From NCBI GenBank assembly GCA_025351985.1, contig JANXUW010000274.1:1-7272 (forward strand): DNA of 7,272 nt. The letters run 5' to 3'. This DNA comes from Pseudolysobacter sp. (GTDB lineage: Bacteria; Pseudomonadota; Gammaproteobacteria; Xanthomonadales; Rhodanobacteraceae). Made by a program: the position numbers and the translations under genes. Below are positions 1 to 6,657 of this stretch, piece by piece (the stretch's first letter is position 1; each line of letters begins with the position of its first letter). The notes below the pieces were generated by a model. It worked only from the letters and a program-made list of their open reading frames with translations, was not told where the DNA came from and did no database searches.

Positions 1-41
1 GTCTCCAAATTTGTCCCCAATACCCGAAGCACCTTGAAACG

Positions 42-60
42 ATGCCGCTGTGAGCAGCAT
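42..60 (-). terminator. Possible weak terminator after the immunity gene
   Basis: On the minus strand a 7-bp stem (ATGCTGC / GCGGCAT, one G-U wobble in RNA) with a 5-base loop begins right at the stop codon of the 85-aa gene. It is followed by CGTTTC, which is only a short U-tract. Position and shape fit an intrinsic terminator, but the stem is short and the U-run poor, so it may simply be a 3' end-stabilising hairpin. The rest of bases 1-59 holds no gene that I can see. Confidence 0.3.
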
Positions 61-317
61 TAGAGTATTGGAAACCAAATCCCTCGTGTGGTGACCAGTC
101 CCATATTGGGAAGCACATGTTTTGCGTCCAGCGCAGTTATATCGACATCAGTCGTATATCGAATTATCCCGGGACACGCCGCATTTTGGAACACATGCTC
201 TTTCAATAAGCCGAGTGCATCTTCGTAGTTGTATGCAGTGACGCCACAGCCCAAGTTCAACGCGGAAGGCCTGGGCGAAGACTGAAATTCAAACCAAAAT
301 CGAGTTAGTGCGCTCAC
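60..317 (-). CDS. Candidate immunity protein for the RHS toxin tip
   Basis: This is a complete 85-aa protein, starting at an ATG preceded by a strong Shine-Dalgarno (AGGAGGT, very close to the ATG). It begins 14 bases after the stop of the RHS gene on the same strand, so the two are almost certainly cotranscribed and perhaps translationally coupled. The protein is small, soluble, and has no signal peptide or membrane segment, so it should stay in the cytoplasm. Visible landmarks are an aromatic N-terminus (RFWFEF, residues 6-11), LGCGVTAYNYEDAL (about 22-35), DVDITALDAKHVLPNMG (about 57-73) and RGIWFP near the C-terminus. I have an impression of similar short proteins beside RHS genes in Xanthomonadales, but I know no named domain for it. 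The role is inferred from position: a small gene directly behind a polymorphic toxin tip is usually its cognate antitoxin. By hand count two sampled lines run at about 43-47% GC, lower than the RHS shell, which fits co-acquisition with the tip. Confidence 0.72.
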   Translation of the reverse strand: MSALTRFWFEFQSSPRPSALNLGCGVTAYNYEDALGLLKEHVFQNAACPGIIRYTTDVDITALDAKHVLPNMGLVTTRGIWFPIL

Positions 318-331
318 ATTACCTCCTACAG

Positions 332-3300
332 TTATTCAAACGGATCCCCATCGGGAAAGTCGGTAGGCTCGAAAGGTATGCTTGGCCCAATGTCTGGATT
401 TGGATACCCCGGGATGATGCCATGATCTGGGTCGATACCCGGAAGATCCCCTTCAAGGCCATCATAATGCAGCAGGCTGCTTGGGCCGACAACGTAATCA
501 ATATCGCTTTCAGCCGTCCTAGCTCCTTGAGCTGCCGAACCCACAACGCTTAAGGGGCGCCCAGCTTGGTTTACCACACCTTGAATTTGGATTATTTCGG
601 CTTCGGTCAGGTCACCCATGCTACCTGTCGATGTTGGGCTAAAGGCCCCCGACCCCACCATCAGCGCAGTTTCGTAAGCAGCTCCGCCGACAGTAGCCAC
701 GGTGTAGGGATTGGCCAAAAATCCGTTGATCCAACCATAGGCAATCACATCCGCAGCGACAGGGCTCAAGACAGCTGCGGCACCGCCTATAACCTCTGCG
801 CCCACGTAAGCCCCTACCGCGATAGCCGCTGCACCGCCAACAGCCATTGGAATCCCAGTGCCTGATCCGATCCCATTGCCCGCGCAACTTCTCCTCAGCA
901 CACACGTCGACTCGCGACCGCTCAGATCATATTTGGCATACGGACTATTATCGGCATAGCTATACCGATTGAAATTCAGCGCCGTGCTCGCATCGACACC
1001 GTTCGGGTCACCGCTGATGAATCGATGCAGCTGCGGGTCGTAATACCGCGCCCGCATGTAGATCAAGCCGGTCGCGTCAAGATAGTGATGGGAATATCCG
1101 ACGCCTGTGCTGTTGCCTGTGCCGGTGCTGGCATACCGTCCGCCATAGGGCAGATACGTCGTAGTGCCGGCAATCGCGCCGGTTGAACTGGTTTGAGCCA
1201 CCGGCGAGCCGAGCGGATCGGTATGCAGATACAGCAGGGTGTCGATCGTGCCGTTCTTGCTGTCCTTGGCAACGGCATGGCTGCCGAGATAAAAATATTT
1301 CGTCGTCGTCGAGGACGACACGGCCGGCTCGAAACCGTTCGCAAAAATCAGATCGGGATTCGGGTTTGCCGTGGACGCCTCATACACCAAATGTCCGCCA
1401 AGATCGTAGACGCTCGCGACCTGCAGTGTCGGCACCAGACCGGACGTACCCATGACCGAAGTCGTAGCCATCGCGCGGCGTCCCGACGCATCGTAACCGT
1501 AGGTATACGTGTTCCCGCCTTGCACGACTTTCGTCAGTTCATTGCCGCCATCGAAGGTGTAGTTCGTCGCGGTGGTGCCTGTGCCCTTCTGGCTCAGGTT
1601 GCCGCGCGTGTCGTAGGTGAGCGCCGTGCTGACGCCGCCGATCGTGGCATTGCTCATGCGATTGGAGCCGTCGATCGTATAACTCACGCTGCCAGTGCTG
1701 TCGGCGGTGAGATTGTCCTGCGTGTCGTAGGTGAAGGTGGCATTGCCCCACAGGCTCGATGCGTTCGTGGTGTGCAGGCGATTGCCGGCGTCGTAGGTCA
1801 GTGCCTTGGTGTTGGTGCCGCCGAGCTGGTCGGTGATCGAGGTCGGATTCGCGTTGCCGTCGTAGCCGTATTGGTACGAGTACACGCCGGCATCGGCCAC
1901 GGTGTAGGGCAACTGGCGGAACTCTTGGCTCGATGTATGGGCGATGCCGTTGCCATAGCTGAAGCCGTTGATCGCACCGTTAGCGTAATAACTTGCGCCC
2001 GTCGCGTAGCTGCCCGATGTGGTCGGTTGACCAAACGCGTCAGGGTTGTAGTTGATGATGGTGTTGTCGGGATAGGTCAACGAGCTCAGATGCTGATCGA
2101 GGTCGTAGCCATAGTTCAGATCGTAAGTCGTCGAGCCGATGGTGTAGGAGTCCGAAATCGGCAGGCTCGCGCCGTTGTAGCCGCGCGTGAGCGAGACGGT
2201 GCCGCGCGAGGCCGTATCGAGCTGGCCATCGGTGCGCCAGTTTATCGCCACACTTGGGTCACCGGTGGAGTAGGTGATGCTGTGCAGGCGATTGCGTGCA
2301 TCGTAGCCGCGCGTTTCGGTCGATGCGCCGTTGTGATTGATCGAAGTGACATTCGCCGCGCCGTCGTAGCCATAAGTCGTCGTACCGCTTTCCGGATCGG
2401 TCGTCGTGTACAGCAACTGATTGCTGTTGTAATTGCGGCCGCGGCCCACGCCGCCACGCTGCAAGTTGGTGGGCTTGCCCCAGCTATCGCGCGTGATGGT
2501 TGTGGTCGCGATCGGCGTGCTGATGGTGAGCGGCCACGCCGTGCTCGGGCCGTCATAGTTCATGAAGTTGTACGTCGTGGATTCCGCATTGCGATCCTTG
2601 ACCGTCAACGAATTGGCGCCGTAGCTGTACGTGGTCGAATAGCCGTCCACATCGGTTTGCGATTTCAGGCGCCCCAGGGCGTCGTAGGCCGAGGTGATGC
2701 CATCGGTCGAGCCGGGATAGGACGTGAACGTGGTATGGCCGTCCGAATCGAACGTGCGGGTGACCACACGAATACTGTTTTCGTTGGTTTTGGTCGAATG
2801 CAGGAACGCATCATAGGTGTCGATCTTGCTGTAGTTGCCGCGCGTCTCGGTGCGCGTCCAGCCGCCGCTGCCGGTAGACCAAGAAATGCTGGTCGAGTGA
2901 TACCCCGCCGGCGGGTAAACGCTGGATAGCCGCCCCATGTTGTCGAAACCGTAACTGGTCTGGTGACTCTGTGTGTCTACCCAGTTCGAGATGCCGCCCA
3001 GGTTGTTGACGGACAGTGATTCGGAGCCGCCGCCGGCATGGGTAATGCTTTGCGGTATGCCGCGTTTGTAGTTGGTGTAGTACGTCGTGTTGCTTGCGCC
3101 GTCGGTGATCGATTGCATCGTGCCGTCACTGGAATAGCTCATGCTGCGATCTTGCCGACCGAATCGATTGATGATCGTCGGCTGGCTGTAGCTGTTCAGG
3201 TACGCATACCACTCGTTCGCGGCGTTGCTCTTGCCGTGCAGTGTGCCGAGTACCCACGTCGTGGTGTTGTGGTCATAGGTGAGTGTGTCGGTCTTGCTGC

Positions 3301-5191
3301 TCGATCCCTGATGCGTAATCGAAGTCGGATAGCCGAACGCATCGGGACTGCTCATGGTTTGGGTGTAGCTCGCGCCATCGACCGTCGTGGTAACGCTCTG
3401 CGTGGGGCGCAACGTCGTGAGCGGGGCCAGATCGCCACGCACCTGCGCGGGCGTGCCGGACGTTGATGGATACGCGTGACCGCTGGCGGTGTAATAGGTG
3501 TATTGCTCGGTTTGCGCTCCACTGCCGCTGACCTTGCTCTGCAACTGGCCTTCGGTGTCCTGATCGGCGTTGGCGTTGTACGCCGCGCCGAACGTATAGA
3601 CCGTGGTGTGGCTGAGCGGGTCGGTCAAGGTGGTCGTCTTGCTGGCGTTGCACGAGCTCGACGAGCAGCCGGCATAGGCCAGTGTCCAGCTCAACGTCCC
3701 GGAGATACCGGGGCCGGTGATTTGTTTCTTGGTCAGCGCGAGCACGTCATACACGCTCGGTTGCACGGCCGCGAACTGCACACCGGCGCTGTTGCTCAGA
3801 CACGTGCTCGGTGCACCGTTGCGTCCTTGCCGCGTGACGGTGAAGGTGAATGTGCCGGCCGCGCCGGTGGGGTGCCGGATCGTGCCGCTCGCTGTGCTGT
3901 TGAATGAGGGCGTCGGCAGCGACGTGCAGGTGGCTCCGCTGTATGTCCAGCTGGTCGAGTTCAGCGTGGCGAAATTGATCGCCCAGCTGGAGTTGTCGGG
4001 CAGGGTGACGGTGCTCAGCGAACCGGAGGTATAGCCGTAATACCAGGTGCGCGTGCCATCATAAATCGAGCTGATCAGGCCGTTGGAGTAATACAGTTTG
4101 ATGATGCGACCATCGCTCGATGTGATGGTGTTCAGTGACAGCGTGGTGCCATTGGTTGTGTAGGCGTAGGTGACCCAATTGCCAAACCGATCCTCGATTT
4201 TGGACGGCAACATCACGACCTGCTGGCGCGGCACTGTTGCCATCAATCCGCTGGTCGTGCTGTCCGCAGGGCGCTGATACGAGGGGTACGGACGCGCGGA
4301 ATATTCTTCGAAGGTATACGTGACGCCTGCCGGAGACTTGACCATGAAACCTTCATCGGGCGTCGGTGGATTCGTGACGGGCGCATCGGAGCGCTGCATG
4401 CAGCCCGAGGCCCACCAATCCTGCGAGACGATCGGATAACCGCTGCCGGGACTCTGCGTGTTGCCCGAGGCACGCAACAGCAGTTCGTGGCGCCCGGCGC
4501 CGGGAACGACGATGGCATAACCGACACCGTATTCGCTCGATGGCACCGAGGTCGTAACGGTGCCGGTGCCGTTCGGCGTCGTCACCGTGGTGGCCGGCGG
4601 GGCCGCAAAATAGGTACAACGCGCATCCGGACCAGCGCCGGGAATCGTCCAGCCGGTCGCGGTGGCCACGACGCCTTCAATGTGCGGGATTTCCAGATCC
4701 CAATCACCGAACGCACCGGCCAGCACGCCGCCAGCGTGATTCGCTACGTGATAACGACGACCGACAGCGACCGGCAACGCGTTGTTGCCGGGTAGGCTGA
4801 CATCGGTGGCGACGAAATCGGTCTGGCCGGTGTAGTAGTCGATCGATTCGCCAAGCAGTCCGCCATCCAGCGAACCCACTGCGCTTTGCGAACGAATCAG
4901 GTCGGCGTAATCGATCGAGGCATCCACGGTCGATAACGTATTCAGCGGGACAACGCCCGCTTGGGGAGTGACGGGTTGCGGCTTGGGCGGCGTATGCGCG
5001 GGCGGGGCGGGTATCGGTGGCTCGACCGTGAAACTTTGCAACTGCACGGAGGCGGTGAGTGTGCCGGCGAAGAACACGCCGCACGCCAGACCAAATATCC
5101 CTATCAGCTTACCCATTCCTTGCTCCGATCGTTTGAAATTGCATAAGGACTCCGAATTCAACCTTTCCATGTCACGCTTTGCTCCCCGCAT
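332..5191 (-). CDS. Secreted RHS/YD-repeat polymorphic toxin with nucleotidyltransferase-like tip
   Basis: This is an uninterrupted 1619-codon frame. Residues 26-48 look like a Sec signal peptide (MGK followed by a hydrophobic run, cleavage near TLTAS), then comes a Pro-rich linker (about 58-76). A segment typical of secreted RHS proteins follows (GESIDYYTG...SLPGNNALPVAVGRRY, 114-147). The long middle carries many YD repeats (for example YDALGRL at 836). The RHS core signature GLIYMRARYYDP is at 1375-1386 and the conserved boundary DLSG at 1422-1425. RHS shells are known to enclose a C-terminal toxin that is released by self-cleavage near this boundary. The tip (1426-1619) has an Ala/Gly-rich hydrophobic stretch and then a GS...DxD nucleotidyltransferase-like motif. 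Start choice is uncertain. The ATG at 5191 has AGGAG 8 bases upstream. The ATG at 5116 (residue 26) has GGAG 6 bases upstream and gives a conventional signal peptide and a 1594-aa product. A Sec signal suggests export to the periplasm or surface rather than the type VI delivery of many Rhs proteins. Confidence 0.93.
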   Translation of the reverse strand: MRGAKRDMERLNSESLCNFKRSEQGMGKLIGIFGLACGVFFAGTLTASVQLQSFTVEPPIPAPPAHTPPKPQPVTPQAGVVPLNTLSTVDASIDYADLIRSQSAVGSLDGGLLGESIDYYTGQTDFVATDVSLPGNNALPVAVGRRYHVANHAGGVLAGAFGDWDLEIPHIEGVVATATGWTIPGAGPDARCTYFAAPPATTVTTPNGTGTVTTSVPSSEYGVGYAIVVPGAGRHELLLRASGNTQSPGSGYPIVSQDWWASGCMQRSDAPVTNPPTPDEGFMVKSPAGVTYTFEEYSARPYPSYQRPADSTTSGLMATVPRQQVVMLPSKIEDRFGNWVTYAYTTNGTTLSLNTITSSDGRIIKLYYSNGLISSIYDGTRTWYYGYTSGSLSTVTLPDNSSWAINFATLNSTSWTYSGATCTSLPTPSFNSTASGTIRHPTGAAGTFTFTVTRQGRNGAPSTCLSNSAGVQFAAVQPSVYDVLALTKKQITGPGISGTLSWTLAYAGCSSSSCNASKTTTLTDPLSHTTVYTFGAAYNANADQDTEGQLQSKVSGSGAQTEQYTYYTASGHAYPSTSGTPAQVRGDLAPLTTLRPTQSVTTTVDGASYTQTMSSPDAFGYPTSITHQGSSSKTDTLTYDHNTTTWVLGTLHGKSNAANEWYAYLNSYSQPTIINRFGRQDRSMSYSSDGTMQSITDGASNTTYYTNYKRGIPQSITHAGGGSESLSVNNLGGISNWVDTQSHQTSYGFDNMGRLSSVYPPAGYHSTSISWSTGSGGWTRTETRGNYSKIDTYDAFLHSTKTNENSIRVVTRTFDSDGHTTFTSYPGSTDGITSAYDALGRLKSQTDVDGYSTTYSYGANSLTVKDRNAESTTYNFMNYDGPSTAWPLTISTPIATTTITRDSWGKPTNLQRGGVGRGRNYNSNQLLYTTTDPESGTTTYGYDGAANVTSINHNGASTETRGYDARNRLHSITYSTGDPSVAINWRTDGQLDTASRGTVSLTRGYNGASLPISDSYTIGSTTYDLNYGYDLDQHLSSLTYPDNTIINYNPDAFGQPTTSGSYATGASYYANGAINGFSYGNGIAHTSSQEFRQLPYTVADAGVYSYQYGYDGNANPTSITDQLGGTNTKALTYDAGNRLHTTNASSLWGNATFTYDTQDNLTADSTGSVSYTIDGSNRMSNATIGGVSTALTYDTRGNLSQKGTGTTATNYTFDGGNELTKVVQGGNTYTYGYDASGRRAMATTSVMGTSGLVPTLQVASVYDLGGHLVYEASTANPNPDLIFANGFEPAVSSSTTTKYFYLGSHAVAKDSKNGTIDTLLYLHTDPLGSPVAQTSSTGAIAGTTTYLPYGGRYASTGTGNSTGVGYSHHYLDATGLIYMRARYYDPQLHRFISGDPNGVDASTALNFNRYSYADNSPYAKYDLSGRESTCVLRRSCAGNGIGSGTGIPMAVGGAAAIAVGAYVGAEVIGGAAAVLSPVAADVIAYGWINGFLANPYTVATVGGAAYETALMVGSGAFSPTSTGSMGDLTEAEIIQIQGVVNQAGRPLSVVGSAAQGARTAESDIDYVVGPSSLLHYDGLEGDLPGIDPDHGIIPGYPNPDIGPSIPFEPTDFPDGDPFE
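335..916 (-). other. C-terminal toxin tip of the RHS protein
   Basis: These are residues 1426-1619, downstream of the DLSG core boundary. Residues about 1449-1486 are Ala/Gly/Val-rich and could form hydrophobic helices, as in pre-toxin segments thought to help membrane passage. Residues 1525-1619 are a compact domain with VVGSAAQGARTAESDIDYVV (1549-1568). This matches the DNA polymerase beta-superfamily pattern: GS (1551-1552), then a DxD pair (D1563, D1565) that would bind metal and nucleotide. The following HGIIPGYPNPDIGPSIPFEP (1590-1609) may supply the third acidic residue (E1608 is a candidate). Family knowledge: such enzymes transfer nucleotides to RNA, protein or small molecules, and polymorphic toxins can carry them. 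The target here is unknown. The domain is short for a nucleotidyltransferase, so a degenerate or minimal fold is possible. Confidence 0.65.
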
Positions 5192-5406
5192 TCCCGCCTC
5201 TCCTCACAGTGATAATTGATGTTGCTCGCACAACGGCAGATCGCCCGTCAGCGTAACGGCGAATGATGACAGCGATTGTCAGCCGATCCGGGATTTGCGC
5301 GTAAGAGAATCGCCATCGCAGACCCTGCAAGGATCCACGCGCGAAGCGCGCCCAAGTCATTAAGGAGTGCGTCGAAGGACGTTTATCTCACTTATGACGA
5401 TAATCA
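5192..5406. other. Intergenic region upstream of the RHS gene
   Basis: These 215 bases lie between the RHS start and the stop of the small membrane protein, both on the minus strand. I see no convincing gene here. The stretch must carry the RHS promoter if RHS is transcribed separately, but no clean -35/-10 pair stands out. It holds a 15-bp inverted repeat (TGACA-N5-TGTCA, 5267-5281) and a 5-bp GC-only hairpin (CGCGC-GAA-GCGCG, 5338-5350). The hairpin lies about 57 bases past the membrane-protein stop and lacks a U-tract, so it is at best a poor terminator. Confidence 0.5.
5267..5281. promoter_or_regulatory. Inverted repeat, possible operator of the RHS gene
   Basis: TGACA-GCGAT-TGTCA is a perfect 5-bp-arm repeat with a 5-base spacer, a size typical of dimeric repressor or activator sites. 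It lies 76 bases upstream of the longer RHS start and about 150 bases upstream of the shorter one. No protein is linked to it by sequence. A 5-bp arm can arise by chance, so this is a suggestion only. Confidence 0.2.
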
Positions 5407-5730
5407 CTACAAATGCTTGGCCACGCCCATCTGAATAAACAGTGCCGGGTAGGAAAAGGGCCACAGCAGCATTTGCCGGAACTTCGAGCTCGCGACGTTC
5501 TCGATGGTGTTGTACACCGGATGCCATTCGATCAGGCCACGCAACACGATGCGATTGAGGAAGATCCCGGCCCCCAGGTAACCCACGAGGACGGCCAGCT
5601 TCGGCACCCAGTCCACGCCCATATGCAACATCAGCAGTAGCATGAAGCCGAGCAGACACGCGAGGTACAACAGCAGTGCGCGGCTCATCGGCATGGCGGG
5701 TGTGGCGGTGGCTTTTTCCATGTCTGACAT
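5407..5730 (-). CDS. Small inner-membrane protein of unknown function
   Basis: This is a 107-aa protein, counted from the ATG at 5730. That start has GGAAGG 9 bases upstream. A second ATG three codons earlier (5739) directly abuts the same GGAAGG and would leave no spacing, so the inner one is preferred. Two clear hydrophobic segments (about residues 18-37 and 44-63) are joined by a short loop (HMGVDWVPK). After them comes a polar stretch (RGLIEWHPVYNTIENVASSKFRQ) and a third, shorter hydrophobic or amphipathic segment (about 87-101, WPFSYPALFIQ). I do not recognise the family. It is transcribed divergently from the XRE-type gene with a palindrome between them, and it ends 215 bases before the RHS start, so cotranscription with RHS is possible but unproven. 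No enzymatic motif is visible. A role in transfer-region physiology or as a stray plasmid membrane protein cannot be distinguished from sequence. Confidence 0.72.
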   Translation of the reverse strand: MSDMEKATATPAMPMSRALLLYLACLLGFMLLLMLHMGVDWVPKLAVLVGYLGAGIFLNRIVLRGLIEWHPVYNTIENVASSKFRQMLLWPFSYPALFIQMGVAKHL

Positions 5731-5785
5731 AACGAGCATCCTTCCGTTGGCAACAGCGAGCGCGGTCCGATCGCTTGATATTAAT

Positions 5786-5798
5786 CGATAGTCTATCG
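5786..5798. promoter_or_regulatory. Perfect palindrome, candidate XRE operator
   Basis: CGATAG-T-CTATCG is a perfect palindrome with a single central base. It sits in the 112-base gap between the divergent membrane-protein and XRE genes. It falls inside the spacer of a possible sigma-70 promoter for the XRE gene (TTGATA at 5775-5780, TAAGTG at 5799-5804, spacer 18; the -10 is weak), so a bound repressor would block transcription. Self-repression by the small XRE protein is the simplest reading. An alternative is that the site serves the membrane-protein promoter (TAATAT on the minus strand at 5778-5783, no good -35). Confidence 0.45.
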
Positions 5799-5842
5799 TA
5801 AGTGCTGTAGTGCGGAAATAGGCATTGACCTAGCGTGGCGGC

Positions 5843-6073
5843 ATGGTCAAACCCACCCTCCAGCAACGCATCGGCCGGACTCTGCAACAGCATCGGCAAG
5901 CCTTGGGCGTCAGTCAGGAAGCGTTCGCCGATATGCTCGGCATGCATCGCACGCAATACGGGGCGATCGAACAGGGTCGCAAGGATTGCCAGCTCTCTAC
6001 GCTGCTGCGCGTGGCCCACGGCATGGATACGAAACTCTGGCAAATCATCCGCCAGATTGAGGAAAATGCGTGA
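5843..6073 (+). CDS. Small XRE/Cro-family DNA-binding regulator
   Basis: This 76-aa protein is almost entirely one helix-turn-helix domain (about residues 7-66). The signature runs from LGVSQEAFADMLGMHRTQYGAIEQGRK (21-47), with helix 2 about 24-32 and the recognition helix about 35-42, followed by the usual LSTLLRVAHGM helix. It has no ligand-binding or peptidase domain, so it should act as a simple dimeric repressor, like phage Cro, plasmid regulators or restriction-modification controller proteins. The ATG at 5843 has only a weak GTGGCGG upstream, so translation may be inefficient or the transcript short-leadered. The gene is divergent from the membrane-protein gene across a 13-bp palindrome, its probable own operator, and converges with the MobC-like gene 79 bases away. 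Its target outside that gap is unknown. A role in controlling the nearby mobilisation or RHS genes is possible but only inferred. Confidence 0.85.
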   Translation: MVKPTLQQRIGRTLQQHRQALGVSQEAFADMLGMHRTQYGAIEQGRKDCQLSTLLRVAHGMDTKLWQIIRQIEENA

Positions 6074-6152
6074 CCGCAGCACCGGTCTGAACGGCGCGGC
6101 ACGCTTGCGATCCGGATCACTCGCCGCTTTTATTCGCCGCGCACCTTAGTAA

Positions 6153-6539
6153 TTACGGTGCCGCCGCCACCGCGTTACGGATCGGCGCCCAGCGTATTTT
6201 CTGCTGATCAATCACGTGCCCGAAGGCGATGGCAACCTGGTCAACGTGGTCTTTTACGACCGTCAGATACTCGCTGTCGACCGTGATATTCCCGCCCGGA
6301 TTCCGGTTCATGGCCCGCACGATCTGGTTGAGATTGCGCCCCATCGCGGCGAGCTGTTGGGCAGCATCGTGAACGACCTCCATATCGTCCGCGAGCAGGT
6401 GCGGTCCGGCGCCAATAACCTCGCGCAGCACTTTGACGATGACGGCATTGACGCTCATCCCGCAGTCTTCGGCGAACTCCGCCAGTGCCTGCTTTTCGAG
6501 TGCGCTGATTCGGAAGGTCGTGGTCGGTGTTTTTGCCAT
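6153..6539 (-). CDS. mobC: MobC/TraJ-like relaxosome accessory protein
   Basis: This is a 128-aa protein, counted from the ATG at 6539 (MAKTPTTTFRIS). The frame stays open to an ATG at 6653, but that codon lies inside the inverted repeat and the 38 extra residues look like translated leader, so the inner start is preferred. Its Shine-Dalgarno is weak. Residues 7-42 fit a ribbon-helix-helix fold: strand TTFRI, helix SALEKQALAEFAEDC, then MSVNAVIVKVLREVI. Residues 66-79 (MGRNLNQIVRAMNR) are the hallmark NLNQI motif of MobC-family mobilisation proteins. Such proteins bind the inverted repeat at oriT and help the relaxase reach nic; IncP TraJ plays this role. The gene starts about 70 bases from the inverted repeat and is transcribed away from nic, as traJ is in RP4. 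A relaxase gene normally follows, but here the next gene is the convergent XRE regulator, so the operon looks rearranged or truncated. Confidence 0.85.
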   Translation of the reverse strand: MAKTPTTTFRISALEKQALAEFAEDCGMSVNAVIVKVLREVIGAGPHLLADDMEVVHDAAQQLAAMGRNLNQIVRAMNRNPGGNITVDSEYLTVVKDHVDQVAIAFGHVIDQQKIRWAPIRNAVAAAP

Positions 6540-6582
6540 GGGCTTGCTTCGTTTTGCCCGGCCGCGCGAACCGGCCGCACGA

Positions 6583-6606
6583 GGGATTTCGCGCAAAGCG
6601 AAACCC
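6583..6606 (-). other. Hairpin in the leader of the MobC-like gene
   Basis: TTTCGC-GCAAA-GCGAAA (6587-6603) is a perfect 6-bp stem. Skipping a bulged A at 6586, it extends by GGG/CCC to nine pairs. It lies between the large oriT palindrome and the start codon, with two copies of CCGGCCGC (6558-6565 and 6571-6578, 13 bases apart) closer to the gene. It could be a structured 5' leader that tempers translation or an accessory protein site at oriT. There is no U-tract, so it is not a terminator. Confidence 0.4.
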
Positions 6607-6608
6607 CA

Positions 6609-6657
6609 GTACTTGTGTAGTACAAAACTGTAGCACAGTTGTGGACTACACAAGTAC
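6609..6657. repeat. 49-bp near-perfect palindrome beside nic
   Basis: The outer arms GTACTTGTGTAGT (6609-6621) and ACTACACAAGTAC (6645-6657) are perfect 13-bp complements. Inner arms AACTGT (6626-6631) and ACAGTT (6635-6640) share the same centre at 6633. By hand count 21 of 24 base pairs match across the whole element. It is less GC-rich than the flanks and has no U-tract, which argues against a terminator. Its place next to nic fits the inverted repeat bound by TraJ/MobC-type proteins. It may also be the operator of the MobC-like gene, whose promoter would have to overlap or adjoin it. Confidence 0.8.

Noticed and set aside
1..24. AAATTTGTCCCC-like string at the left edge
   Set aside because: It resembles sequence I associate with flanks of REP-type transposases, but it is too short, and no repeat partner or transposase is in view.
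1193..2929. Long open frame (578 codons) on the plus strand
   Set aside because: It is entirely antisense to the RHS gene. Its product is Arg/Val/Ala-rich with no domain, as expected from GC-rich codon periodicity.
600..5000. Repetitive texture in the RHS gene as possible tandem DNA repeats
   Set aside because: The repetition is at protein level (degenerate YD repeats). I saw no regular spacer/repeat unit as in a CRISPR array.
5360..6082. 240-codon minus-strand frame
   Set aside because: It overlaps both the XRE gene (antisense) and the membrane-protein gene (another frame), both of which have recognisable features. The product has none.
6064..6149. Possible 27-28-codon gene overlapping the XRE stop (ATGCGTGA)
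   Set aside because: It has no ribosome binding site of note, a low-complexity Arg/Ala product and no recognisable feature.
6141..6161. GCACC/GGTGC inverted repeat around the MobC stop
   Set aside because: It has 5-bp arms, an 11-base loop and no U-tract on either strand, so it is not a convincing terminator.
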